Below, in pieces: positions 1 to 11,967 of a stretch of DNA of 64,000 nucleotides. Source of the DNA: Himantopus leucocephalus (taxonomy: Eukaryota; Chordata; Aves; Charadriiformes; Recurvirostridae). The stretch covers positions 78,479,424 to 78,543,423 of the forward strand of contig RSEF01000001.1 of NCBI GenBank assembly GCA_003993805.1, in the 5' to 3' direction. The stretch's first letter is position 1; each line of letters begins with the position of its first letter. A model generated the notes under the pieces. It worked only from the letters and a program-made list of their open reading frames with translations. It had not been told where the DNA came from and made no database searches. A program made the position numbers and the translations under genes.

Positions 1-2314
1 GTCTAGTTTGGCTGACATATCCTGAGAGATGAGGCATGTCCTGCCTTCGTCATGTTCTGCATGCATTTGTGTGCATATATAATTATTTTCTAAAAATAGA
101 CATACCTACTATAACTGTGGAAGCTGGATCCTATGACACATACTCTGTCTTTAGCTGTCTTTTTGAAGCAAATACTTTTATCTTTTTTTCCTCCTTCCAT
201 CAGGTGTTCATAGCTCCATTCGTGGTTTTGCTGTTTTTAATAATGATGTCTTATGGGACTTCCATGACTCTCTGATGTTATATCTCTCCTCATTTTCTTT
301 CTTTCAAAATCCTGACATAGAGAAGGAAAAATAAAACTATAAATCCTCCCTTTCCTCTAGTCCTTGTTAACATTCTGAATCATTATAGGAATCCTGAAGT
401 AGCCTACAGGATACCTCTGCACCATGAATATTAAAAGACAGTTTAGGTTCACCTGCTTTTAACTCCCAGTGATCACAGTATCATAAAGTGAAGGGGAAGA
501 GACACTTGATTGACTTGTTTCTATGTCTCTGAATAGAGAGAACTACAGAAGTAAACACATATAGACCCAGACAGATGGGGAGGCGTGGGAGAATATATCT
601 GAGGACAGGAACTCTTGAGACTGATCCTGGGTACCACATTTTGGAAGTTCAGTGATAAATACAAAAGAGAAGGGGATGAATACGTGGAGAGACAAAAGGC
701 TGTTGTTGCTTTTTACTTATGATAGAAAAAGTACAGCATGCTGACATCATGATGAAAAGAATAAGCCTTCTCAAGAGAAAAGTAGGAAATAGTGGGTTAC
801 AAACAAACAGGAGGGGATTAAACTGTGGTATGGGAAGAATGGGTGCTAGAGGAAACAGGCATATAAGAACAGTCACAAACGCTTCTGTGACAGAGGAGGA
901 GAGAATTACAGGGGAGGGAAGAGAAAAGATGAGTGAGTCAAGGGCAACTACAATCGAATGTGTGGGAGGATTTGATTAAGTCAGGGAGGTATTTGAGCTG
1001 TTTAGCTAGAAGAGGAAGGAATGGGAGAGAGGAGAGAATTGATTTGTAGCAGAAAAATCAGTGTGGTCACAGGAATTCCTTCAGGGAGAAACAGCCACGT
1101 CAGGATAGAAAGAGAGCCAAGGCAAGGGGCTGGCAACTGAACCTTGTGATGGTAAGAAAGGGAATATGAATGAAAGTAAGTTGAGAGGGAAGGGTAAAAA
1201 AAAGCCTGTGAAGGAGTAACTCATTGCTACTGGGCTGGGAGTTTTGGAAAAGATAAGAAGGGCTGTAGAGTGACAGGTCTGATGCCGAGTATGACTGTCA
1301 GAATGTTTAGAAAAGTGGAGCACCACAGCACAAGAAAGAGAATGAGCACAGATTGGATTGGTGAGGTCCAGGATGAGTAAATGACGCATCCAAGCAGTAA
1401 GAGATGAGAACCAAGACTGCAGACAGTGAAATGGAAAGGATGCTGAAACACGGAGATTAGCGTTGAGATAGCTCATATAGGTATGCAAGATGAAATATTC
1501 ACATTGCTGAAATCATACTGTCATTCTGATCCTTAGCTGTTGGATGCAGTTGTATGGCCCTAGGCTTTATTTAATGTGTGCTAATCAAAATATGTCCAGT
1601 GTAATAAAGGAAACATTCATTTTCTCTGGCCTTGTCATCACCAAGTCAGATGTTAAAAAATACTAAAGAAACTGTCTTCATAATATCCCTGTGAAAAGAG
1701 ATTTTATTTTCTCTATATTAGAAAGAAAAATTAAATATAATCTAAAAAGTATCCAATAGATTCACCTGCTCCATCTACAATATTAAGAATCTAATGTTTT
1801 TAGAATAAGTAGCAAGATTCACTCCTTCACCCAAGCCCAATTATCAGACCAAACTTCATGATTTCACTTTGAGTGCTCCAGAAATGAGAAATACACAATT
1901 AGAGTTCATATGTGGGAAGGATAGTTCAAGTGACTTGATTAGCATAATGTGTGAAATCTGTGAATGGGAAAAAATAGATTCCAGTTGTCCAGGGATGTGC
2001 TCTGTTACTTTATTCCTGTTGTCATCAGTTCTCTCCATATGCAATTCTTTGTCTCATTCACTGTACACTTTCAGATATTTGAAATGACTGGAGACTGGAT
2101 TCCTATAGAAAAATAATGTGTGATTGTGTAATTAATATTTACCTTATATACAACGGGAAGAAAGTAAATTTTCTGGACACCTGAAAAGAGAAATGACAAA
2201 ACTAAGTCTCTCATCCTCAGGATTCATCAGTGGAGCTGGAACTATATATCTACGACGTACACCTCTGCCACCAGAGCAAGTTTGAGTTAGTTAGTAATGG
2301 TATATTAATTCCCT

Positions 2315-2342
2315 CTGTGTAGACTATTACCAGTCTACACAG
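2315..2342. repeat. Short inverted repeat, 11-bp perfect arms
   Basis: CTGTGTAGACT at 2315-2325 and its exact reverse complement at 2332-2342 are separated by six bases. AATTC-like bases outside the arms add partial pairing. It lies in upstream intron with no gene nearby. It could fold as a small cruciform or RNA hairpin, but is too short to suggest a microRNA precursor. Confidence 0.7.
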
Positions 2343-2663
2343 AATTCTTGTTTGCCATTAGGATTCACTATGAAATGCTGCCAGCAAAGGTGCAGAGAGG
2401 CAAAGGGTTCCTCTGTTACTTCTGTTTCCTGCAGGAGAGGGTCCAGATTCCAGCTTTGTCTGTCAAACTCGTTTTTGCCATCCTTTAGTAATTATTTAAT
2501 CACATTCTTCTTCAAGCCATGAACTTGAGGATCCATACCTGTGTCCTCATGGCCAATCATCCTTTCCCAGTCTTGGTCCTCCCCTTGCTTAATTCTTCTG
2601 TTCCTCCTTCCTCAGTTCCCAATTGCGGTTTTGCTCTTTTAATATTTTCAGTTCTGTTCAATG

Positions 2664-3391
2664 TCATGTCCCAGCCTCACCTTTTCTTACCCGTAGCCTA
2701 GTTTTCTTAGCTTCTTGTTTATCCACTATCTCTCTTTTTCCATGCAGTTTTTCCAGGGTGCTGTACTTGCCCTGTAATGACAGAACTGCAGGTGGAAAAG
2801 GAACCTTTTTGTGTTGCTGGAAGCAGCAGGTTTCCAGCCTTCCCTCCTGTGGGAGTCTCCATCCACTGCTCTTGTAGGGTAGTCTTAAGTTGTCCATCCT
2901 TTGCAGCGCAGGGTTTGGGTGGTCCTTAGCTCTGTAGAGTCCCTGTCAATCTGCTGTTCCTCCTTCTGGCTGCTCACCACCTCCTGCAGCTCCTTCACTG
3001 GCAGTTTGGCACTGCAGTCAGAGCGCAGCTCCCACCAGCGAGGCCACTGCCATCCCCAACCGCAGGGAGAGGCACCAGGCAAGCCCTGCATCCTTCCTCT
3101 GGAGCTCTGTGTGGGTCAGAGTCTCTGCTGTCCACAGGGGCAGTTTCTGTGCCCTCCGATGACAATTGCATCATGTGGCATGTCACCACCATCACTTCAT
3201 AGTCCTCAGTGCAGGTTCTGGGCTGCCTTTGCACCTCTGCTGCAACAACTGCTGTAGCTTTGCCTGCCTGCTGTGCTCTGCAAGCTGCGCTCCTGCTCCT
3301 GGCTGTAGAGCTCACCCACAAGCACAGCAACGTGTCTCTCAGCTTGTTCCAGCTTGAATTCCTCTGTCTGGAACGTATGGGTACACAACAT
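2664..3391 (-). pseudogene. Possible decayed coiled-coil gene fragment
   Basis: On the minus strand three blocks in different frames read like coiled-coil protein: EEFKLEQAERHVAVLVGELY (about 3300-3365), KELQEVVSSQKEEQQIDRD (about 2945-3000) and STLEKLHGKREIVDKQEAKK (about 2705-2765). Stops and frame changes lie between them, and the patch is GC-richer than its surroundings. This would fit an old gene copy, probably a retrocopy, inserted antisense to PIK3C2G. I cannot name the parent gene. Heptad-like charged sequence can also arise by chance in purine-rich DNA, so the call is tentative. Confidence 0.3.
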
Positions 3392-4948
3392 CCCAGATGT
3401 GGACTTGCTAGAGCCTTGTCAATGTATCTTTTTGTAAAACTGCCTATCCTGATCTAAGTCTGATCAGGAATGGGGTTTTTTTTTGTTGCTTTTTTTTTTT
3501 ATGTTGTGGGGTTTTTTTATGACTACATAATTTTGGGAGGCCGTTACTTTTACCAAATCGTTCATAATATCTAAATAATGAACCTCCACCAGAAGTTCTT
3601 ATTACTGTCTGCTGAGGTGAATTGTAAGGTAGGTGTCTAACCAAGGTGGAAAAAAGATGAACTAGTGGAGGTGCTATGTTTTCAGTGACTTTTGAAGGAG
3701 CTTTTTCAGCAGTTCTTAGAATCGGGGGCTGATGGACTACTAATTTGTATTGCTAAATTTAATTTCACTCTCTTATTTCAACCCTCAGGGTTATCCGTTG
3801 TTTTTCCTCCCAGACATTTCAATTTTTCCCTCTGTTGGTGATGCCCCCTTATTATCTTTAAATTTCATAAGCACTCTCCTAATGCTTGTGCTACTACATA
3901 CAATAAGACCCAGGACTGATGGTATCTATAACAGGTTTGTAACTTCTGAGCTTTCAGTTCTGCCATTATGATCTCCCCACTAGCCAGCTCCCAACAGATC
4001 CTTCATCTTTTATACTCATCCCATCTTTTAAACTGTAATTAAAATTTCCCAGCCTGCATCTTTTGATGCATATTGCAATTCCTTGTCCAGAAAAAAATTT
4101 TAAATTTGGTTCATTATTTATTATTAATTTTTATAAATGTACATACTTGTATATAAATTATTATTACAATGATAAAATACACCTTTCGCTATATCTGTTT
4201 CCTCTTCTGTGACGTGTCGTTAGTTACTTCTCTTTCTGAAGGGGTTTAAAAGTCAGTGTCTCAGTTGAGCCTTGTATATGTCTCTATTGCAGATGTAATA
4301 GTATTAAGCTCTTTCCTAGAGGTAATGTTCTGACGGAAGGGTACTATGGCAAACAGACAAGGGGTGCTTTCACCCAAAATAGTGGCTCAGACCTGTGCTT
4401 TCCAAGTTTACAGAAAGTATTGGGGGATTTTTCATGTTCAACAGAATACACTGGCTTCCTGTTATCTGTCTTAGGGACTTACCTGACAGGTTTATGGAGT
4501 CTGAAGGGATCCTGAGCTTCCTTTCAGGACAGAAAGAGAGAAAATAAGGATTAAAACTCACTGCAGCATAAGCTTCATTTTGTCCCCTCTCCCTTTTGTA
4601 AACTAAGCATTCGTCTTCTGCATTTAGAGTTATCTGTGCTCTGACACTAGGTGAATTTTGAAAGATTTGTCTGGAATTCCTTATATTCTGCACAGAGGCG
4701 AAGAAATTCATCATTAAATCCAGGGCAGCTGATGCTTTGTGACTTTGTGTTTTTTCCTCTGAAAGTATTTAGAGTATAGTCAAAATGGGGTTATTTGTGC
4801 TTATTTGGAGCTCCATCAAGTTCAGGGGAGGGATGATAAGGTATGAAAGTTAGTTCTCATGGAACCAAATGCAGGGTTAGCCTTATGCTGCTTCTGTAAT
4901 CTAAATAACTGAGCTCTGTTTCTTCTGGTGTCTTTTTGGTATTTTTAG

Positions 4949-5031
4949 TCTGCAGGTTGGTCTATCCAGCTGGTTGAAGCGAATCAAGGAAGTAATGAAA
5001 ACACAGTTGCTTTTTGCAACGCAGTGGAAAA
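4949..5031 (+). CDS. PIK3C2G: PIK3C2G exon: start of the Ras-binding domain region
   Basis: This is an 83-nt exon reading in phase 0 for 27 codons plus two bases. It begins SAGWSIQLVEA and ends FCNAVE, like the segment just before and into the PI3K Ras-binding domain of human PIK3C2G (SIQLVEV, FCNKVKK). The acceptor is a T-run ending in AG at 4947-4948 and the donor is GTAAGT at 5032. A second AG at 4954-4955 would break the frame with the conserved GWSIQ, so the first acceptor is preferred. This is the most 5' coding exon recognised here; no ATG is expected in it. Confidence 0.88.
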
Positions 5032-5101
5032 GTAAGTAATGAAAAACCTTTATTCAGCCAGCTATGACATTTCACTTATTTGTATTAATTGGATTAGTTA
5101 T

Positions 5102-5708
5102 CCCTGGGTATTGGGTCTGGCTGAGATGGAGTTAATTTTCCCGCAGCAGCCCTCATAGTGCTGTGCTTTGCGTTGGTAGCTAGAGAAGTCTTGATAACAC
5201 ACCAGTGTTCTAGTTACTGCTGAGCAGTGCTTGCACAGCATCAAGGCTGTCTCTCCAACATTCCCTCCTCACCGGTAGGCTGGGGATGGGCAAGATCTTG
5301 GGAGGGGACATAGCCAGGACAGTTGACCCAAACTGACCAAAGCGATATTCCATACCATATGACATCTGCTTAGCAATAAAGGCTAAGAGGAAGAGAAGGT
5401 GGGTGGGTGGAGAGGCGTTCGGTATTATGACGTTTGTCTTCTGGAGCAACCACTACGCATACTGAAGCACTGCTTCCCAGGATGTAGCTGGACATTGCCT
5501 GCTGATGGGAAGTAGAGAATAAATCTTTTGTTTTGCTTTGCTTCCACACACAGCCTTTGCTTTTATTAAACTATCTTTATCTTGATGCACGAGGGTTTTT
5601 TTTTTTTCCATCTTATTTTCTACTCCCTATTGTCCTGCTGAGGATAGGAGTGATAGAATGGCTTGGTGGGCACCTGGCATCCAGCTAAGATCAACCCACC
5701 ACACCCTG
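5102..5708. repeat. Target-site duplication CCCTG around the solo LTR
   Basis: CCCTG occurs at 5102-5106 and again at 5704-5708, immediately outside the LTR ends. A 5-bp duplication is the usual length for ERVL-type integrations in birds and fixes the insertion borders to the base. Confidence 0.75.
5107..5703 (+). mobile_element. Solo LTR of an avian ERVL-like endogenous retrovirus
   Basis: About 597 bp resemble a common avian LTR family as I remember it: the TATTGGGTCTGGCTGAGATG start, a core with TGACCCAAACTGACCAAA, an AATAAA signal at 5375-5380, ATTAAACTATCTTTATC near 5565 and an end in ...CCACCACA. Perfect 5-bp copies of CCCTG lie directly outside, at 5102-5106 and 5704-5708, as expected for a target-site duplication. 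The first base of the LTR appears mutated (G instead of the usual T). No internal retroviral sequence or second LTR is present, so it is a solo LTR left by recombination. The orientation is the same as PIK3C2G. Confidence 0.82.
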
Positions 5709-7628
5709 AATTCCTCAACAGTACCATAATTCCAGTATCTACTTAAATATGGAAAAGCTCCTAATTTTGGTTTAAAGATCAAAATCCACAAAGGAATGTT
5801 AATTCCAAAAATATTTTCTCCTTTAGCTGTCCCATTTATCAGTGATAAGTACATTTAACTCTTCAGTGTTGATGGTTTATGGTGTGTGAAACGTAAGATC
5901 CATTTTTCTGCCATTGTCTTGGACAACATTAGTGCTTGTGTAGCTCAGAGCAGGAAAAAAGAGTTGAAGGAACTGACTGACTGGAAACAGAATTACCCAC
6001 TGTCATGATGAAAAGTGAGACTTAGCAAGCGACAAAAACTCCTTTAATTATTGTTTACTGTTACAGTTAATAGTGTGGCTTGCTGGGATAGAACTTTTTC
6101 TTTCTTAATCTTCTTCGGAAAAATAAATTGTGTTGAGATCCAAGAGCACTAAGAAATGCAAGTTTTTAGACCATCTGTGCAGATTCATCTTCCTTTGTAG
6201 ATATTCACTGATCACACTATCAGGTTGTTAGCACAAATGCATGCTTTTTCCTGCAGAAAAGTAGTTGGAAAACGGAATGCTGTTTTTTTTTTTTAAAAAA
6301 TTAGACTTTAATGAATTGACTGTATTCAAGGTCAGCCAAGCTTGCTTCTCTTAAAAGAAAAAAAAATCCAGTTTGTTGCCCTGAAATTAAGAGTGAATAT
6401 GTTATATATTCGTATGGGGTGGTCAGCTTCAAAACATACTCATTCACATACGTCTCGGTTTTCTTTTTTTCCAGAGTTCATCAGTCTGAACCCCAACCCA
6501 ATTCTACTAACATCAGATGTATGAAGGCCCATTCCACATGACAGGCTTTCCTCTCAGTCAGATTTTTTTTTTAAATGTCCAAATAGTCTACGTTTAACTT
6601 CGCACTCTAATTATAGGAAAAGCTTTCTATTGATTTTTTTTGTGAATAAATGAGTTTATTTACAGGGCTAAAAAGATTAATAGAATTAAGCTATTCCTGT
6701 TTTGCAGTAAGTTGTTTAGTGTGCATCACTAGCAAATACTCTTAAAAAAAAAATAATAACAACCTTTGCTTTTCTTCTATCGAATAAATGGGAAAGCATT
6801 TTTTGGACAAAATGTCACAGCAAAAAAAAAAGGCCAAAAAGTGTCATAAATTTGCAAATAACTAACATTTTCAGTCTTGCTAAATGAGCATCCTTCCAGT
6901 CCCCAAAGTCGTAATAACTGGCAGTTTTATACATCAGAGGCAAGATGTATAATTCAAACTCTGTGTCATGCAGACTTCCACCTCCAGCATGTAGCTCTAA
7001 TAGAAACCCATCATGTTTTTCTCTAGGTAATATTTGTACAGGTAGCAATCTATAATTGAAACATTTCACTGTACACAACTGTAAAGCAGTTTTCAAAATC
7101 CCTTTATCAGGTTACTTCTACAATTATGGACATAGCTATAGCTTACGTTCATCCATGGGTGGCTTCAGAATACATCCTAAAGTGAGTTTGATACCAGAAG
7201 ATGCCAAGCCGATAGTTTCGGGGTTCAATGCTGCAAAATGCAGAATTTCTCCACCTCCTACTGACTTCAAGGATGTGCTCTGCACCACAGAGCAATATAT
7301 AGCATTATGAAATGCTGTGAAATAGCAAATCCCTATAAATGTTAGTACTTTCTGCATATGTGGAGTTGTTGCAGCACAGGAAGCAAGTAGCACAAGATTT
7401 CCTTCATGTAAGACTTGTGTAATACTTCAGTTACGCCTTGGAAGACCTAACCATTCAAAATTTTGCGATGGGCATGTTTTGCCCACCTGCTCAGGCCAGA
7501 AGCCCTTTAATCACTTGAAAACAATAGATGGCTGTAAACGAGCAACACTTTCTGGAACTGAATGCATTTTTATCTGAAAAGCATAAAAATCAAATTTCTG
7601 TCCCCACATTATCCTAAAATATAGATAG

Positions 7629-7643
7629 TGTGTGTGTGTGTGT
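7629..7643. repeat. (TG)7 microsatellite
   Basis: Seven TG units in intron sequence, flanked by ATAGATAG and AGGGAAGG. It is likely length-variable between individuals. Confidence 0.85.
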
Positions 7644-9147
7644 AGGGAAGGAGATGAGGTTTGCTTAGTTTTGAACTGACTGCCAGTAAGTTGAAGAGGT
7701 GATTCGTGCCCCTTGTGTGTATATAGCTCATTAATTTGATGCTGGAGAAAGGGTAGTGAAGTTTCCGGTCTTATTCAGTCTTTGGCCTTCTTAGAGAAAC
7801 AGGTTACAAGAGTGAACTTGGTCATAGGGGAAAGCTTTATGTGTGCCTTTCTTGCAAAGAAAATAGACTGACATCAACTACATAGGTCACCAAAGCAGCC
7901 TCTGTAGTATAATGATTTTTTTACTATGAGTATAAATCTATCTCATACTGGAGGTACTGTCAAGCCTCATTTCCTCCTACCCCACTGAAACATCGTGCCC
8001 GCTGGCTTTTCATTATAAGAATTGGTCTGCTTCATTGGATTATTAATTTTGGAAGTCTAGGCTTTTTTTCCTTCTCGTGCTATAGAAATATAAGGCATAA
8101 AAGAGTAGCTCATACTGTTGTTTAAGAGACTTGGGTGGCAGCCCTGAGGCAGGAGGTAACATAGCAGTGAAGAACTTTATGTGAGAGAACTATGGCTCAA
8201 AATACACTGTAATCAGAGACGGTATAAAGCGCTGCCAACTCAGGAGCTACAAAATGCTGCTTGAACTAACAAACAAAAAAGAACGCAGTATGCTTAGAAT
8301 GCAGGATGTTTGAGTTTAGCTACTAAAATATTCAGACCAATTAGCGACTTGTAAAGCTTCAGCTGGTACAATATGTACCCTTACCTACAGCTGCAAAGTG
8401 TATTTGCTTAAAAAGCAAGTTTAATCTCAGATGACAGACAATACCTGTGACCAGTGTTCATTAGGAAATGGTACCTCAGGAGGAATTAGTTTCTGCAAGT
8501 CTTTGGTAATTGGAAGGAGGATGGGCAATATATTTTATAGGTAATGGTATATCAGAGGGACTCAATGACTGTAACCGTTATTGCTCTCTGCAGGCATTTA
8601 CATAAATAGCCAGGGTTTTAGTAATGAAGATGTCAGATTGGATTCTAGAGCACTGTGAAAATAGGGACTTCTTAAGATTTTGCATAGAAAGCATGTTACT
8701 GTATTCATTTTGATCAGCTGTCCTAGCTGCAGCTGTCTGTGCACATGCTTTTGCTTAGTTTTATGTTAAAACCCTGTTATTTAAGCATATGTTTGAGCAC
8801 CCTCATTTCTACTGTGCCCAGTGTACACTGAAGTCTGTGTTTAAACTCCTTTTGGCCTCACCAAGGTCAAGGTCAGTAGTGATTCTGTGAAATTAATGAA
8901 GATTTTACTGGTGGTTTTCCTATTAAGTAAAAGCTGTAGTTATATATATGCTATGCGATATGGAGTTATCTCACTACTGTATGAAAACAAAGTTTGAGTT
9001 GCTACCATCTTCCCCTGCACGCACAAAATTTTATTCCTAACAGCTCTCTATGTACTATTATAATAGGTATCATGTAGAATTTTTGTTTTGATCTTAGAGC
9101 TGAAATGCATACTTATTTAGACATAATTTCATCACATGTTCTTTCAG

Positions 9148-9305
9148 AATAAGAAATGCCTACCCTGCTTTTGACTTGAAGACAAACACTGGGAAAATCT
9201 GGAGTGTTGCCACAAGGTTCCCAGACCATATCCTTGGTGAATCAAAGTTCAGAATCAGTGTTTGGACAGATTCTTCACCATACCCTCTGGTTCTTACGCA
9301 ACATG
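9148..9305 (+). CDS. PIK3C2G: PIK3C2G exon: Ras-binding domain, N-terminal half
   Basis: This 158-nt exon completes a split lysine codon from the previous exon and then reads IRNAYPAFDLKT, TGKIWSVATRFPDH and VWTDSSPYPLVL. It aligns with the human stretch containing the SGKIWSTTTAFPY-like core and a following beta strand. The acceptor is TCTTTCAG and the donor is GTAAGT at 9306. It ends one base into a codon, which the next exon completes as alanine. The frame has no stop. This part forms the first strands of the ubiquitin-like Ras-binding fold; whether the avian protein binds Ras is not visible from sequence. Confidence 0.92.
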
Positions 9306-10044
9306 GTAAGTGAATGAAGCGTCCATATCCTTCCACAATTCAGTTCCATGGAGACGATAACAAAATGCATTGTTATCTGGAAAACTGCTTGGAAAGCAAG
9401 CTTTCTGTGAGTCTTGAGTGCATACTTTATCAACCATGTTCAGTATATATGCTGTTAAATTAAAGTCATGTTATCTACACATTAGCAAAGTTTGATAGTT
9501 CTCTACTTTCTTTAACCACAATTGGGACCGATTCTGGCAGTCTCAACTGGACCTTCATTCCAGCTTTGATCCAGAAGGAATTTAAGCTTGTGCCTAATTT
9601 AAAGTGTACGGATAGTCCCCATATAGTCGAGGAACTTTTCACAGCCCTGACTCTGTTTCTGAATCCAAGCCTTAAGAGTCTGCAGTTGCTAAGACTCCTC
9701 TGCAAAAATGAAATAAATTAAATCTTCCTTTCTTCCTGTGCTGCTTCATTAAGTGATAGTCTTTTTTTTTTTTTCCAACGAATCATTTCTTCAGTTGTCA
9801 AGGAATTATTTGGCTGTAACAGGCTGAGTATTAGTTTGTTTGACAGGTTGAAAGCTGAAAATCCAAAGCTCTACAGAATGTCAGTTAGCATATATTAAAA
9901 AAAAAAATCATAAATAAGGTAGCCAACACTTACACATTTATTCATACAACTTTGATTGCTACATAGTTATTGGAAAGCCTAGAAAAGTTGTATCATCTAA
10001 AACCAGTATTTTGTGAATGGCATGAAACAAAGGGCTAAAGATGG

Positions 10045-11240
10045 AATCACAGAATATTTTGGGTTGGAAGGGACCTTTAAAGGTCATCTAGTCCAGCCCC
10101 TGCAATGAACAGGGACATCTTCAACTAGATCAGGTTGCTCAGAGCCCCGTCCAACCTGACCTTGAATGTTTCCAGGGATGGGGCATCTGCCATCTCTCTG
10201 GGCAGCCTGTTCCGGTGTTTCACCACCCTCATAGTGAAAAATTTCTTCCTTCTATCTAGTCTGAATCTAACCTTTTGTAGTTTCAAACCATTACCCCTTG
10301 TCCTATTGCAACAGGCCCTGCTAAAAAGTTTGTCCCCATCTTTCTCATAAGCCCCCTGTAAGTACTGAAAGGCCACGATCAGGTCTCCCTGGAGCCTTCT
10401 CTTCCCCAGGCTGAACAACCACAACTCTCTCAGCCTGTCCTCATAGGAGAGGTGCTCCAACACTCTGATCATTTTTGTGGCCCTCCTCTGGACCTGCTCC
10501 GACAGGTCCATGTCTTTCCTGTGCTGAGGGCTCCAGAGCTGGATGCAGTACTCTAGGTGGGGGTCTCATGAGAGTGGGGTAGAGGTGCAGAATCACCTCC
10601 CTCGACCTGCTGACCACGCATTTTTTTGATGCAGCCCAGGATACGGTTGGGTTTCTGGGCTGTTAGCCCACATTGTCAGCTCCTGTCCAGCTTTTCATCC
10701 ACCAGTACTCCCAAGTCCTTCTTGGTAGGGCTACTCTCAATCCCTTCATCCCCCAGCCTGTATTGATACCGGAGATTGCCCCCACCCAGGTGCAGGACCC
10801 TGCACTTGGTCTTGTTGAGTCTCATGAGGTTCACACAGGTCTGCTTCTCAAGCCTGTCCAGGTCCCTCTGGATGGCATCCCGTCCCTCAGGCGTGTCAAC
10901 TGCATCACTGAGCTTGGTGGTGTCCACATACTTGCTGAGGGTACACTCTATCCCACTGTCTATGTCATTGATGAAGATATTGAACAGTACTGGTCCCAAT
11001 ACAAACCCCTAATGGCTTGCCTATCTCCATCTGGACATTGAGCCATTGACCACTACCTCTGGATGAGACTGTCCAACCAATTCCTCATCCACTGAACAGT
11101 CAACCCATTAAATCCATACCTGTCCAATTTAGAGAGAAGGATGTTATGGGGGACTGTGTCAAAGGCCTTACAGAAGTCCAGACAGATGATGGCCATAGCT
11201 CTTCCCTTGTTCACTGATGTAGTCACTCCATCCTGGGACA
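10045..11240 (-). mobile_element. CR1 LINE, 5'-truncated, about 1.2 kb, antisense
   Basis: The 3' end is at about 10045, where AATCACAGAAT and GGTTGGAAGGGACC are the reversed CR1 tail. On the minus strand, 10511-10125 encodes the C-terminal end of the CR1 ORF2 protein ([20 protein letters not shown] ... LDGALSNLI), and 10999-10676 encodes reverse transcriptase ([13 protein letters not shown]). The two pieces are in separate frames with breaks between them. The metal-binding FADD motif has become YVDT at about 10913-10938, so the copy cannot be active. Homology fades near 11240, so it is 5'-truncated as most CR1 copies are. Confidence 0.93.
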
Positions 11241-11933
11241 GCTGGACCAGAAAGTAGTATTTCCAGCACTTCTGTTAGCTAGGCAAGGGATCTACACTGA
11301 ATTTCCCTGTAATCCAAAAGTCCTAACTACTGCCAAATGTTTTATCATATAGCATCATTTACCCTACAGATTGTTCGATTTTCAGTCTGCTTAACTTCAT
11401 TTACAAAAATGCTTTAGAAGGTAAGCTAAAACTGCAGGGGATATAAGAAACAGTCCCTATCCTAAACTTGCTTACAGACTAAGTAAACAGTAACATAAAG
11501 TGGGGGAAGGGAGTACACTTTTTTGCCCCATGTGATATAAAGAATTGTTCAGTCATCCAAAAACATTTGGCAGAGTAAGGAAAGAAAAATGGGTCTACTG
11601 AGTGCAAATGAACGATACTAGCAAGTTTCGGATTTTTTCCAATGAGTGACCTGAAAAAAGCACGTTGCAACTTCAGTTCATGATTCTGTGCCTTTCTTCT
11701 TTTAGTGTGTATAAATTTAGCAAGCAGGAACTCCAGTTTACAGTTCAAACCAAGTATGGTGATTTGCTTAAAACAGCGAGTTGTCAAAGGGCTAGGTGTT
11801 TAAAACCAGTAAAACTGGTAGAAAAATTTTAATTGGTGTAGCTTTCTGAGCAAATGAAAAATGGTTTTGCAAAGAAAATGAAAATTTTCAGAAGGAACTT
11901 TTGAATCCATTGATGCATTTTTATTTTTTTTTA

Positions 11934-11967
11934 CCCCCCCCCCCCCCCCCCCCTTTTGTTGGATTTN
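11934..11967. repeat. Poly-C run with an ambiguous base
   Basis: Twenty consecutive C follow a T/A-rich stretch, and 14 bases later an N is called at 11967. Homopolymers of this length are hard to sequence, so its true length and the local base calls are doubtful. Confidence 0.9.

Larger units (their letters stand above)
1..4948 (+). other. PIK3C2G: Upstream intron sequence of PIK3C2G (no exon recognised)
   Basis: No PIK3C2G-like exon could be found, although the N-terminal part of the family is so variable that a small exon could be missed. About 650-1470 is purine-rich on the + strand without clear repeat structure. A short hairpin sits at 2315-2342 and a GC-richer coding-like patch at about 2660-3395; these are described separately. 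T-runs occur at about 3474-3522. From 3640 to 4948 the sequence is ordinary AT-rich intron. Confidence 0.6.
5032..9147 (+). other. PIK3C2G: PIK3C2G intron (4.1 kb)
   Basis: It contains the solo LTR at 5107-5703, a T-run near 5595, a short (TG) run at 7629-7643 and otherwise unremarkable AT-rich sequence. Open frames at 6815-7393 on both strands have no family resemblance. Confidence 0.85.

Noticed and set aside
1..4948. An upstream PIK3C2G N-terminal exon
   Set aside because: No stretch with splice borders and family similarity was seen. The N-terminus is so variable that absence cannot be proven by eye.
5210..5449. 79-codon minus-strand frame inside the solo LTR
   Set aside because: It is a chance frame in noncoding LTR sequence.
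10673..11041. 122-codon open frame on the + strand
   Set aside because: It is antisense to the CR1 reverse transcriptase region and has no family features of its own.
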